Shown here: positions 48,101 through 63,100 of the stretch, one piece after another | Layout of the letters: every line of letters starts with the position of its first letter | Position numbering within the stretch: position 1 is the stretch's first letter | From: Symsagittifera roscoffensis | Taxonomy: Eukaryota; Xenacoelomorpha; Acoela; Convolutidae | Assembly: GCF_963678635.1 (NCBI RefSeq) | Contig: NC_087062.1 | Span: 96,093,705 to 96,157,704 of the forward strand | DNA: 64,000 bases | Direction: 5' to 3' | The notes under the pieces: generated by a model | What the model saw: only the letters and a program-made list of their open reading frames with translations | What the model was told of the DNA's origin: nothing | Databases searched by the model: none | Position numbers and translations under genes: made by a program

Positions 48101-51100
48101 TCTAAAATGTTGTAAATATAATCGATTCCCATGTTACGTTCAGACAACAAAATTAGACTAAAAATGGATTTAAATCCATTCGTTCTCGCCAAAACAAAAT
48201 GTAATATAATTACTTTCGAATCCATTTTAAAGGATTTTATAATAAGTAGAAAACCACATTAAAATGGATTATTTTTTCACTTTATTTTTGCTTCGCGCGT
48301 CGTGCAAAATTTTGCAAAAATTTCTGGATTTATCAATCGAGTTATGCGGAAACTTTGCAAAGGGAGTGTACGGCCTAATCCATTTCAAAACTAAGCTCAA
48401 ATTGCAAAAAGATTCCAATAAGCTTCCCACCCCGCCCAACGTTTGCCCCTTTGCTCCCCTTCAACCACCATAACCTTTGCCCCTTTGCTCCCCTCCCCCA
48501 CCACCTGAACACTAAGCCCCCCCACCCACCTGAAGAAACCCGCCCCCAACCTGATCAGCCCTCCCACCTGAACGCCCCCCCCCCCCCCCACATGAAACCC
48601 CCCCCCCACTTGAACCCAATCGCTAGGGGGTAATGTTCAGTAACATAAAAAAGTAACAAAAATATCAAAGCTAGGTGGAAAAAAATTAAATTGAACAAGT
48701 AATAAGTAACCAATATAGCCAACTTTAGTTTAAAACGTAGAAAAGACCTTATGTGCGTTGAAATTCGCATGTCAGTAAAATGGAAAAAAATCGAGTTTAA
48801 TATAGTTTCATTGCCAGTGTCCACAAAAATGGAAAAAAATGATTATAATGGATGAAAAAAGGATTTGTTGCCTCATAAAATAGTAATATTATAATCCAGT
48901 TTTAATTGATTATAATCGATTTGTTTTCACTTTTGTGGACACTGACAAAAAAACTCAATTATAATCGATTTTTATTCATGGAACTCCAATGCGGGGAGCG
49001 TGCACGCTCACATTATTATGTTTATGAATTCTAAGCCTTAAAAACATATTTTGACTTGAGAAAAGTTAGTTGTGGAGTTTTTAGCGTCAATTTTAGAATC
49101 AAAAATTTCGGCAGAAAAAAAAGAAATTAAAAAAAATTTATGATAAATTTTTGGGTGTTTCTTGTCTTTTTTCTACAAAAACTGTTTCCCAATTGGCCTT
49201 TTTACAATGAATTTTTTTGTTCAGATCTTTTTATAACACCACGCAAAAAAAATGACATTGATTTGAAAAAAAATTTTTAAGTGTTTTTTTAAGACTATTG
49301 TCGGAACACAGTAAGGGGCTATCTTTTTTAGTTATTCAAACTCAAATTCTTCGATCTCAACCAAATTTGCAAAATTTTTTTACAGGTGAAAGATAATTTA
49401 AATTGAAATTATCAAAACCCATCCAGTATCAATTCAAAATCAAGTCATCAATATCCATCCAAATAACTGCGTCAAAAAATGTCAGAAAGTTGAAAACTAT
49501 CTAATGAAAATTCACACCGAGCACAAATTCATCACGTTTTTCGTTACGAAAAGCTACGGATTGCCCAATAATTAAAATCTGATCCGGCTTAACTGGGTCT
49601 GAATTAGGTTTGAATCAACTCTGATTTATCAATTGTCACATATGATGACAAAAATATCAGATCTGCTGCATTTCTGCTTCCGGACACAAGCATGCTGAAT
49701 CAAAATAGATATGCATCATTTCTGAAGAAGTTTTAAAAACATTGAAGACTTTACAATGGTTGGATGTGATTCAGTTTTGAGCACAGGTGATCAATGTGAT
49801 TTATCTGGTGAAACAAAAATTTCTGCCAAAAAAATTCGTTCTGGGAACAAAAATTTAAACCGAATTCAAATACTCCGCGATTGTCCTCGGGAACCAGTAC
49901 TTCTCGGTATAATGAGAACTTTGCAAAATTATCTCATCGGGCGGCTTAATTCTGCTATTCAGTTTTTATAAACCCTTCGCTCTCAGACTAAATGCTCTAA
50001 AGACTGAATATTAGCCAAGCAATTATTACTATGAATCTTGCTTTAAAAAATCTTTGTGGCTATCGTTAAAAATGATAGAGTAATTGTACTCGGTATGCTA
50101 CTTTTTTCTCCTGACAAATTTTGAAATTCTTATCAACCATTTTGGAACAAAATTCAACATTTGTGTGATATTTGAAGTCTTGTTGTTCCGACTTTCGATA
50201 CGAAAGTAACGGAATATTTGTGCTCGGGGTGGGTTTTTTTTCTTAAGACAAATTTCGACTTTTTAACTAGCCATTTTTGACGGAATTTTTTTATATCCTT
50301 CGAAAGCCATTGTTGTCCTGAACTTAAATTTGAAAAGATATTTCACCTGTAATCATTTTTCGTAAAGTTATGAGGGTTTTAAGATTGCCATTTTGGCCAT
50401 TTTGCCCAATTTGGGACAATTGACGCGCGATATAATTCGCGCTATTAACGCGTAAGCGGAGATTTAATCCGTCTTAGAAATCGTTCCAAATTGGTTGAAA
50501 GAAGCTTATTTGCCATAATTGATTTGTTACAAGGAACGAAATCTCTCTTTTTGTACTTTACATGGCGTGTGGGGGGATGATTTTCATAAAAAATTTCAAT
50601 ATTTGGAGAAAAAAAATTTCATTTTATTTTATTTCATTTAATTTTTTATGTTATTACTGCTGCTCCATAAACCTTAAAAGGCAGTCGGAACATTCAGGGC
50701 TTTGCCCTGATACGAGCAGTCTTGTTTTATCTTAAAGTAGTTTATTGGTCTAATTTTCAGCCATTTTACACAAATATAGGGGCAATGCATAAACATCAAA
50801 GCAATGACTTTTCAAATGAAGGGCTTTACTTTTTATTTAAAAGTAAATTTGCAGGACTTAATTGCAGCGCGGCAAATGCAAACATTCATCTCAACTTACG
50901 TTTGAAATCATTGTTGTTGAGAATGGACTGTTTGTTGTATGACGTCATCAGGGGCTCCAGGAAGGCCACCGGGAACGCCTGGGCGAACTCAGACAAACAG
51001 TCGCCCACTATGCTCCGTTGCCTAGCAACCAGCAGCCCATTAACACATAGGAAAAAAGGAAACTTTAAATCAAAATTGAGTTTAATTGGAATTAAGAATG

Positions 51101-54100
51101 TATCGGAACTAAAGCCTAGCCTGGAATAAGAAAATCTTTTCAATCATTTAGCCAACAAGCTTCAAAACTTAGTCAATTGACAGTTGGAAAAGAGCAATGA
51201 ACGCAAGGAAATTGAAACAAAAACTGACTTGTTTTTTTTTTCAAAACTACTCAACTTTTTAATTTCAAAGAGAACAAATAGATGGCCTGAAAGCTCTTTG
51301 AATTTGTAGAACAATTTATTATGGACACTTTTTTGTTCACATTAACTCAATTTGAAAAAATTAGATCAATAGGAAAAATTTTTATTTCACTTGGAAATCT
51401 GATAGTTAAATTCCAATTTCGAAATTAGAAGTCGATCCGCACGTTTTTTGTGACCTTTACAATTTTGCTGTTCGATAGTGGAGTTTGTCTTCCTTTTAAC
51501 AATGGAAATGCACGGAACTTCAAAATAAATCAGAAGTCAAACCGCGAGAAATCAAAAATGAGCTTGAACAAATTTTAAAACTTTTTCCTGAAATCAGCAA
51601 GACCTATATAAGAGTACTCACTATACGCTCATTACTCCTAATAATCTGTTGAAAATTACATTTTTGATTGAAAGCTAATTTATTGGCTAAAATTGAACCA
51701 TCTTCAACGTCTGCCAGGAAGAAAATCAGTGAACTCGAGAACTTTTTATAAGAAAATTTACTTAGCGTTGCAGAGTTGCTGGTCTGCTCCTAGAAGGTAC
51801 ATCTGTTCCAGGAGCTCATAGCAGCAGAATTGAGTCTCGCCAACTAACAAAAACAACACAAATAAACATCAGGAAACATCTCAGATTACATATTTTGCGA
51901 TGAGGCTTGAGTCACAAGGTGACAAGACTTTGTGATATTTATTTGTACATCTTACTTTACCTAATATAATATAATTTTTAAGTTTTTATGTATTTTTGTT
52001 CCATTTTGGAAGATAAAAAATTTAAAAGTTTTGAATTACTTTTCAATCAAAAAGTTTGCAGACAGGAATGCTCTGTGAATTTAAGAGTTTAAAATCAACT
52101 TAACCTAAAAATGGAGCAGGATTACTTTCTTCAACATTCGATACACTTTGGTGATTGTTCTAATTTTCTTGTGACTCTAGAATTTTAATGAAACGCAACA
52201 GTAGATATGATCTAATAACTGCGCCCATATGTATTTGATAACATTTTGTTAGTGATGAAAAAAGCTAACGTATGATGGATTTGCCAAGCATGTCTTTGGA
52301 GCCGATTCTTCGAAGCACAAGCTTCAACACAGGCAGCACAGTCTTGAAAATGAATTTCAGATCTCGCGTTTCCTTGACTGTCATCATTTCCGCCAAGGAG
52401 ATCATCTGTTGTCTGAATGACTTGAGTTCGTTCACGACTGATAGGAAGAAGATGTGAACAAGTCCAAGCACTGTTGGGTTGCTGCTTCCGGCGATCGCTC
52501 TGCCAACATAAACCAAAAAGTCATCATCGAAGATGTTCATTAAGCCAAGCTTGCATCAAAGCAGAATTTTTAATGAACCCGGAGGAGAAGATGTCGTAGT
52601 GGCTTCATAAAAAACGAGAAAAAAATTTGAGACAAAAAATTAGTTGTCTGTAATTGAAATACACAGAATATAGCCAACAGGCAGTTGGAAAAGAGTCAAT
52701 GAATGCAAGGAAACAGAAAAAAAATAAAGTTTTAAAATTCTTTGAACTTCAGGAGCAGTTTACACATTTTTGATTGACAATTTTTCGATAAAATAAACCA
52801 AAATTGAGAAAGAAAAACTGGATCATTATGTGATTTTTATAAGTCGATAACTGGAGCAATATAAGTCGATAACATTTTTCGGGACTTTTACACTTTTGGT
52901 TTTCAAATATGGAATTTGCCTTCTTTTTAACAATAGAAAAGAACGGAATTAAAAAAGAAATCAAAAGTCAAATTGCGAAAAATCAAATTTTAGCTTGAAC
53001 AAATTTTAAGACTAGAAATCACCAAGACCTATAAAAGAGTACTCACTACATTCATGACTTTTGGTGAGCTCGAAAATGAACGAAAAGTGATTTTACAATG
53101 CAATTAAAATTCTTCAGCTCTAAGAAAAGTGACAAAATCAGATATCAATATATTTTTTCCGACCATTAGGAAGCGGGGGAATTTTGTATTCGTGTGCGTT
53201 TTAGTTACTTTTTTTCGTTTTTTTTCTCGTTTTTTTTTGTTTTAAACGGAAAATTAGGTATCACTAATAGACATAGGACAGCTTTGGGTGATATATCATA
53301 ATAAAGCTATTCTAGTCGTAATTCGAATGACAATATTCCAAAAATTTTTCCTAGTGTCGAGAAAAACCGGTTTGAAATTTTTAATCTTCCGTCCTATTTT
53401 CGAGCGAGTAAAGTAATCGAGTAACATTTGTTATTAATATAAATTAGAAACAAAGCTAAAAATTTTGATTTTATTAGAAAAAAACTAGTTTTGGAAGCTT
53501 TATTTGGTTCTATTCTGGTAAAAACATTTTTTAAAAAAATTATTCAAACTTTTAGTGGAAAATTTTTTTTTGGGAAAATTGAGGTCGAAAATTTATGCGC
53601 GACTTGCACAGCAACTGGCTATCCTTGTTTATATTAGGTTTTGTGTAAATTAGCCAAATTTTAAAGCTTTAACCTCTTTTTTTACGCCCAAGACAACGGG
53701 GAAACAAAAACAAGGCTTCTAGTTTGAAGGTAAATATAGTTGAAAATTCTACGCAGCAATAGGATCTTTCGGGGAAATAGTATATCTTCATTGATCCGTT
53801 TTTTGAAGAAAGCGACGGAAAATTTGTGCTCAGGTGGTTTTAGTTTCACCAGAAAAGTTAAAACTTTATTACTTGCTACAAAATTGCAACAGAGGTTTGA
53901 AAATTATTAGTTTGCCAAATTTAAGATAAATATTACCTGCTAGTTTTTCGATAACGCACAGCATAGGTCAGTTAATTAGTCAAAATAACTCGTTGCTTGA
54001 TGCGAATTTTTTTTATTATGTAAATGAAATTTCATAGAGGACAAGATTTTCTGAAACTTTAGATTCAGGAACATTATCGTATTTATTGTTTATAGCTTTT

Positions 54101-57100
54101 GTTGCATATTTTTGACTAGCAATTTGAGTTATACTTTTTGCTTTAATGGAAAAAATTTTCGAAAAAATTTCACGAAAAGACTGTTATTTTGTAGATCATA
54201 AGCAGCGGACAAAATTGTTAAATAATTTTTAATTTTTGTGTAGACTAAAGATGACAACAACTACTTTCGATAAAAGTATCATCTAATCTTTTTCCAATCG
54301 AAAAAATTTAAAGACACCCTCGAGTAATAAGTATTTTAGCAAAGAAAATTTAAAATTTTAATTTAATTTTGCCTTTCAGTGTAGAGAGCAAATAAAACGC
54401 TGATTTAAATTATCTGAGAACAAAACGAATCAAATTGGAAAATATAATTGCGTTTCTCTCATAATTGTTGGACATTAGGCAAAAAGATGATAACAAAAAC
54501 TGCTTAAAATTTTACCAGAAATAATAAGGAGTATTTTTTTTGCGACAATCGGACTCAAAATTTCACTTCAAAAGCTAGGCATTTTCGGATCCTTTTTGTG
54601 AGTTAAAATTTAAGCTAAAGCTACCGGTTTACCAAATTGAGCCTCATATGAAGGCTAACAAAGTTTAATCCGAACGAGAACTCTAGTAATCCGAATGAAC
54701 TCACGAGAACTCTAGTGCCTCAGCTACAGCTTTGATGCAGTCAATATAGCCACTCATCTCACTTCTGATTTCCGCACTTCTACTATTTTTCTGCTCTCTG
54801 AGCGACGCAAACAACCTGCAAAACAGACCCAACAGGAGCTCCTTTTCTCTCACAGATGCAAAAACAACGCCCGGTCGATTGGCCGAAAATGAGGGCGTCT
54901 GGTCGGCTGATCTCTGACTGTTGTTCTCTTTTGTCCCGGTGTAGTAAGTTCGATATAAGAAGACGTAGTGGTGTATTACAGGGATGACAACATGGGAAAA
55001 CTTTCCTACTATCTCGGGCATTGGTGGGTGTTGCGATAACTGAGCTCCTTCGACTAAATTTATTTAGAAACTCTTAGACACAAAAATCATACTCTTAATT
55101 GCAGCATTTAAGATGTTTCTAAAACATTACACTAAGGAATGAAGCAAATACATGAACTAAAATATAAAAAACAAAATTAATGTGCAAAAAAATATATAAT
55201 AGAATAAAGACAAATTTAATGCTGACAAATGTTCAGTTCGAGAGTTCTGCTGGAATTAGTTATCCCAATGTAAAATACTCACAATAATGATGTTTCTTAA
55301 TTTTTGGCAATAAGTTAAGATTTTTCATTTTTCAATTTTTTGGGTAATAAGTTAAGATTTTTTATTTTCAATTTTTGGCAATAAGATTATTTTTATTATC
55401 AGTTCTGATTTACCAATGCTTTCCCGGATTTCTTTAAAATGAAAGATTATTTTGGCAAAGTTTAGATTGCAAAAAGCTGACCTAGATTGGCGGCTGCCTT
55501 TGCTTGGTCCTTGATAGCCTTCGCAGTCCTCTCCGCAGCCACCATCACTTTCTCCAACAGCAGCAGAGAGAACCTCTTCTGATTGACAGGTGGGGGCTGG
55601 GAGGGGGAAGATGTCGGGCGATTCAGCCCAGAAGACAACGACGCGTCACTCCCAAAGTTCTCGAACTCACTCGACCTGGAAGAGAACAATGTAGACATTA
55701 GACAGTGCATAAACAAGGCTAGTCAGTTGACGTGCAAGAAGCACAGAATGTTCCGATAATCAACGAAAAAACTTGAAAAAATGAAACAAATTTAATTTTT
55801 GTCTCTCATTGAGAAATTACCCAGTTGAAAACAACACGGCAACACGGTGGTCTGTCGAGCGTGGTCGGAAAATTGATAATTAATTTTTGTCCGTATGTTA
55901 GGCGTGGCTTTCTAAATGTTTGGCTGTCAATTTGTGAGGGGTAGGGGCTATATGGCTGACCTGGTGAGTTGGAACCCGCAGACAATGAGGAACTTTATGA
56001 AGTTGTGGGATCCTTTCCACTCTCTCTCCTTCTCCTCCATCGTCAGCAACTCATATGGCACAAATGTGTGTTCCACCGCACGCGCTGAAAAGCAGATTAC
56101 ATTTAAAAAAAACAAAGAAAGGAGCTGAATCTAGCCAAAGCACTATACCACCACAACTCGCAACAAATGACAGCTCATAAAATCCGAGGATAGCTATAAC
56201 CAGGCGCGGATCTAGGAATTTCTCGAGGGGGGCTGGCGGATTTCCAAAAAAAATTTTGAACATTTTGTCGACTTTTTTTTAGTTATAAAGACCCTAGATT
56301 GACCAAACTTCCCACGCCGCATCACCTTTTTCAAGATGTTTTAGGCACTTTTTGGAAAGTTTCGACCAAAAAATTGCGTTTTTTCGGCGCGCACTCCCCC
56401 CTCAAAATTAGTATAGATTGGCGCCAAAGGCACCTTTAGAAAAACTTTAGCGTCAGTCAACCAAAGATGGATATCTCAAAAGAGTACAAAGGGAGAACCC
56501 TTTGGGTCGGCAGGGGGTCGAATCCCTGAGAGAGGGGGGGGGGCGTCCGCCCTCCCCCTAAATCCGCTACTGGCTATAACATTATTTGTGCTCGGGTAAT
56601 TTTTTTCTTCAGTTTTTTTCAACAAAAATTCATCCAGCCACTATGACGCAAATTTTTATAACATCAGAAAGATATTGATATCCGATACTTGACCAAAACG
56701 AAATATTACCAGTGACAATTTGACATAAAATTATGAGGATTGAATCTGGGACACATTCTTACTACTAAAATTCAAGTTGGGATAAATAATGCGCGATATA
56801 TTTTGTCCTTTGGAGCGTGAATTGGGGTGCGTTTTAGTTTTTTGTTTTTCACGCAAAAACAGCTGCCACAAATAATCATCGGAATAAGTTGAGTGATATA
56901 TCGTATTAAGGCCCTTTTGGTCATGAACCAAACCACATTAAAAAACTTCCGAAAAGTTTCTCAGTGTCGAGAAAAACCGGTTTGAAATTTTTGATTTCTT
57001 GTCTAATTTCGAGCTAATAAGATGACCGTATATGCTTACAATAACTTATTTTCAGCCCTGAAAACTTAGTTTTGTTTAAGTAAAGGTAGTTTCTGGAGTT

Positions 57101-60100
57101 TTTAGCGCAATTTTGGGAATCAAAAACTTAAAATTTCTAAATACTTTTGCAAAAAAATTAAAGTTTTTCAAAATATATACACTTTTTCTTTTTTCCATGT
57201 CATTTTTCTCCAAAAACTGTTTTTTAAATGACCTATAATTGTATGAATCTCAAAAACGCCTAAATTCTATTTTTTCAGTGAGATTTTTTTTCACAACATG
57301 CAGAAAAAATGACACAATTTGTATTAAAAAAAAAACAATTTTTTGAGACTGTGGTCCGAACATTCTGTGCTTCTTGCACAGTAACCGGCTATCCTTGTTT
57401 TTGAAATGCTTCTTGACAAAAATAATTTATGAAAGTTTTTGAAAATTCCGACTGCCCAATAACGTTGATTTACAAAACTGCTCAATTTATTTTTTAAAAT
57501 GGACTTTTTCTTTAATTTGTCCTGTCACAGGCTGTGTACAATACGAAGTGACAATATTTGTCTGAAAACGTGTTGAAAACCAACCTGTTAGCCTCAACTT
57601 TAGGTTAAAGGATAACATATATTGCGCGTTTACTCTCCTAAATTGGCCAAATGAGCGTTTAAAAAATTCTCCATAATCTACAAAACTGGTCTCAGAGGAA
57701 AAATATTTTTAATTAGAGTTGAAACATCACTCGCTTTTCGATTAGAGTTAAAACATCACTAGCTTTTAACTGAAAAAATCGAATTCAGAAACCAAAATTG
57801 GTCAGAAGAAAAAACCACATCGAGAACAAAAATTTCGTCACATTCATCAAAAGTTTTTTTGATTGACGTTTTTTTGATGAAAGGTGACCCATATTGGCAA
57901 AATTTATCAGACGGTAATGTTCTAGATAAGGTCAGTTTGATGTAATAAAGGGATCTGACGTAAGACTATAATTTCTGCAGTTTAGACAGACACAGAGAAG
58001 TAGGCCAATTGGACAATTTTTTAATAGAAAAATGACTAAAAAACAAACTAAGCAAAAAAAAATTAAATAATAAACATTTTTTCAATTCAATTTTTTCTGC
58101 AGAAGATTTTGGTGGCTAAAACGGAGCCTGAAAACTTAGTTTTGTTTAAGTAAAGGTAGTTTCTGGAGTTTTTAGCGCAATTTTGGGAATCAAAAAGTTA
58201 AAATTTCTAAATACTTTTGCAAAAAAAAGTTTAAAATTTTTCAAAATATATATATATTTTCTTTTTTCCATGTCATTTTTCTTCAAAAAATGTTTTTCAA
58301 ATGACCTATAATACTATGAATCTCAAAAACGCCTAAATTCTATTTTTTGGTTGGGATTTTTTTTTCTTCACAAAATGCAGAAAAAATGACACAATTTGTA
58401 TTAAAAAAAAAAAACAATTTTTTGAGAATGTGGTCCGAACATTCTGTGCTTCTTGCACAGTAACCAGCTATCCTTGTTTTTGAAATGTTTCTTGACCAAC
58501 ATAATTTATGAAAGTTTTTGAAAATTCCGACTGCCCAATAACGTTGATTTACAAAACTGCTTAAATTATTTTGTAAAATGGACTTTTTCTTTAATTTGTC
58601 CTGTCACAGGCTGTGTACAATACGAAGTGACAAAATTTGTCTGGAAATGGGTCAAAAACCAACCTGTTAGTCTCAAATTTAGGTTAAAGCATAACATATA
58701 TTGCGCGTTTACTCTCCTAAATTGGCCAAATGAGCGTTTAAAAAATTCTCCATAATCTACAAAACTGGTCTCAGAGGAAAAATATTTTTAATTAGAGTTG
58801 AAACATCACTAGCTTTTCGGTTAGAGTTAAAACATCACTAGCTTTTAACTGAAAAAATCAAATTCAGAAACCAAAATTGGTCAGAAGAAAAAACCACATC
58901 GAGAACAAAAATTTGGTCAAATTCATCAAATTTTTTTTTGATTGGCGGTTTTTTTTGATGAAAGGTGACCCATTTTGGGAAAATTTATCAGACGGTAATG
59001 TTCTAGATAAGGTCAATATAATGTAATAAAGGGATCTGACGTAAGACTAAAATTTAGGCATTTTAGACAGACACAGAGAAGTAGGCCAATTGGACAATTT
59101 TTAATAGAAAAATGACTAAAAAACAAACTAAGCAAAAAAAATTAAATAATAAACACTTTTTTAATTCAAATTTTCCTGCAGAAGATTTTGGTCGCTAAAA
59201 CGGAGTCTGAACACTTAGTTTTGTTTAAGTAAAGGTAATTTCTGGAGTTTTTAGCGCAATTTTGGGAATCAAAACTTAAAAATTTCTAAATACTTTTGCA
59301 AAAAAAAATTAAAATTTTTCAAAATATAAATATTTTTACTTTTTTCCATGTAGTTTTTCTTCAAAAACTGTTTTTTAAATGACCTATAATACTATGAATC
59401 TCAAAAACGCCTAAATTCTATTTTTTCGTTCAGATTGTTTTTTCACAACATGCTGAAAAAATGACACAATTTGTATTTAAAAAAAAACAAATTTTTGAGA
59501 CTGTGGTCCGAACATTCTGTGCTTCTTGCACAGTAACCGGCTATACTTGTTTTTGGAATGTTTCTTGACAAAAATAATTTATGAAAGTTTTTGAAAATTC
59601 CGACTGCCCAATAACGTTGATTTACAAAACTGCTTAAATTATTTTTTAAAATGGACTTTTTCTTTAATTTGTCCTGTCACAGGCTGTGTACAATACGAAG
59701 TGACAATATTTGTCTGGAAACGTGTTGAAAACCAACCTGTTAGCCTCAACTTTAGGTTAAAGAATAACTTATATTGCGCGTTTACTCTCCTAAATTGGCC
59801 AATTGAGCGTTTAAAAAATTCTTCATAATCTACAAAACTGGTCTCAGAGGAAAATTATTTTTAATTAGAGTTGAAACATCACCAGTTTTTCGTTTAGAGT
59901 TGAAACACCACTAGCTTTTAATTGAAAAAATCAAATTCAGAAACCAAAATTTGTCAGAAGAAAAAACCACATTGAGAACAAAAATTTCGTCACATTCATC
60001 AAATTTTTTTTTGATTGACGTTTTTTTTGATGAAAGGTGACCCATTTTGGGAAACTGTATCAGAGGGTAATGTTCTAGATAAGGTCAATATGATGTAATA

Positions 60101-63100
60101 AAGGGATCTGACGTAAAACTAGAATTTAGGCATTTTAGACAGACACAGAGAAGTAGGCCAATTGGACAATTTTTTAATAGAAAAATGACTAAAAAACAAA
60201 CTAAGCAAAAAAAACTAAATAATAAACACTTTTTCAATTCAAATTTTTCTGCAGAAGATTTTGGTTGCTAAAACGGAGCCTAAAAACTTAGTTTTGTTTA
60301 AGTAAAGGTAGTTTCTAGAGTTTTTAGCGCAATTTTGGGAATCAAAAAGTTAAAATTTCTAAATACTTTTGCAAAAAAAAATTAAAATTTTTCAAAATAT
60401 ATATATATTTTCTTTTTTCCAAGTCATTTTTCTTCAAAAACTGGTTTTCAAATGACCTATAATACTATGAATCTCAAAACCGCCTAAATTCTATTTTTTC
60501 ATTGGGATTTTTTTTTCTTCACAACATGCAGAAAAAATGACACAATTTGTATTAAAAAAAAAAAAACAATTTTAGAGACTGTGGTCCGAAAATTCTGTGC
60601 TTCTTGCACTTAAACCGGCTATCCTTGTTTTTGAAATGTTTCTTGACGAAAATAATTTATGAAAGTTTTTGAAAATTCCGACTGCCCAATAACGTTGATT
60701 TACAAAACTGCTTAAATTATTTTGTAAAATGGACTTTTTCTTTAATTTGTCCTGTCACAGGCTGTGTACAATACGAAGTGACAATATTTGTCTGGAAATG
60801 TGTTGAAAACCAACCTGTTAGCCTCAAATATAGGTTAAAGGATAACATATATTGCGCGTTTACTCTCCTAAATTGGCCAAATGAGCGTTTAAAAAATTCT
60901 CCATAATCTACAAAACTGGTCTCAGAGGAAAAATATTTTTAATTAGAGTTGAAACATCACTAGTTTTTCAGTTAGAGTTAAAACATCACTAGTTTTTAAC
61001 TGAAAAAATCAAATTCAGAAACCAAAATTGAACAGAAGAAAAAACCACATCGAGAACAAAAATGTTGTCAAATTCATCAAAATTTTTTTTGATTGACGTT
61101 TTTTTTGATGAAAGGTGACCCATTTTGGGAAAATTTATCAGACGGTAATGTTCTAGACAAGGTCAACATGATTTAATAAAGGGAACTGACGTAAAACTAA
61201 ATTTTAGGCATTTTAGACAGACACAGAGAAGTAGGCCAATTGGACAATTTTTTAATAGAAAAATGACTAAAAAACAAACTAAGCAAAAAAAATTAAATAA
61301 TAAACACTTTTTCAATTCAAATTTTTCTGCAGAAGTTTCTGGTTGCTAAAACGGAGCCTGAAAACTTAGTTTTGTTTAAGTAAAGGTAATTTCTGGAGTT
61401 TTTAGCGCAATTTTGGTAATCAAAAACTTAAAATTTCTAAATACTTTTGCAAAAAAAAATTAAAATTTTTCAGAATATATATATTTTTTCTTTTTTCCAC
61501 GTAATTTTTCTTCAAAAACTGTTTTTTAAATGACCTATAATACTATGAATCTCAAAAACGCCTAAATTCTATTTTTTCGTTCAGATTTTTTTTTCTTCAC
61601 AACATGCTGAAAAAATGACACAATTTGTATTAAAAAAAAACAATTTTTTGAGACTGTGGTCCGAACATTCTGTGCTTCTTGCACAGTAACCGGCTATCCT
61701 TGTTTTTGAAATGTTTCTTGACCAAAATAATTTATGAAAGTTTTTGAAAATTCATACTGCCCAATAACGTTGATTTACAAAACTGCTCAAATTATTTTTT
61801 AAAATGGACTTTTTCTTTAATTTGTCCTGTTACAGGCTGTGTACAATACGAAGTGACAATATTTGTCTGGAAACGTGTTGAAAACCAACCTGTTAGTCTC
61901 AACTTCAGGTTAAAGGATAACATATATTGCGCGTTTACTCTCCTAAATTGGCCAATTGAGCGTTTAAAAAATTCTTCATAATCTACAAAACTGGTCTCAG
62001 AGGAAAAATATTTTTAATTACAGTTGAAACATCACTAGCTTTTCGGTTAGAGTTTAAACATCACTAGCTTTTAACTTAAAAAATCAAATTCAGAAACCAA
62101 AATTTGTCAGAAGAAAAAACCACATCGAGAACAAAAATTTCGTCAAATTCATCAAAATTCATTTTGGGAAAATTTATCAGACGGTAATGTTCTAGATAAG
62201 GTCAATATAATGTAATAAAGGGATCTGACGTAAGACTAAAATTTAGGCATTTTAGACAGACACAGAGAAGTAGGCCAATTGGACAATTTTTAATAGAAAA
62301 ATGACTAAAAAACAAACTAAGCAAAAAAAAATTAAATAATGAACACTTTTTCAATTCAAATTTTTCTGCAGAAGATTTTGGTTGCTAAAACGGAGCTAAA
62401 AACTCTTAAAAGTAATTTGACTGGCTTTAATTTAAGCATAATTAAGCTGATTTAAGCCTGCTCGCTCGTTTAATTCACTCGAAATAAGACGAAAACCCAA
62501 AAGTTTCAAAGCGGTTTTTCTCGGCACTGGAAATTTTTTTTTGAAATTTTTTTGAAATTTTGGTTCGAGTAACGACTAAAAGGGCTTTGACATGATATAT
62601 CATTCAACAGAGTCAATTTTGCGTGGAAAACAAAAAGAAAAACAAGAAAAAACTAAAACACACCCGAATACAAAGTTCCTCCCCATTTTTCAAATGGTTG
62701 GAACAAAAACTGAAACATAATCATAAAAAAATTGAGGCAACTCACTGCGTCTGGAGTGGTCGTTGGCGATTGCGTTGTTGGACAGATCATGACAGCACTC
62801 TCCGACCAGGTTGGCCAAATCTATGAGTTCATTGGACAGCGCCACAGACGACAGATCCAGTGGATTCGGACGGAAGTTCTAATAAAAAATAACAGCAATT
62901 GAAAACCCTTGTTGAATTTTCATTGGAAAACTAAAATCTACCTGCGGCGCAAGACATTTGTCTTTTTGCAGCTAGGTTGGGTCTTTTTTGTCGTTAAAAG
63001 AGAGCTCGCAAAATCAGTTCGGTAAGCCTATGAAAAGGTTGCCAAATCATTCAAACCCCTTCGAAACCCTTTCATTCCCCGTTCCTCGCGTGGAAATGCT

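Noticed and set aside
57054-62396. CRISPR-like array
   Set aside because: The repeats are about 1 kb, without short unique spacers, in a eukaryotic gene intron.
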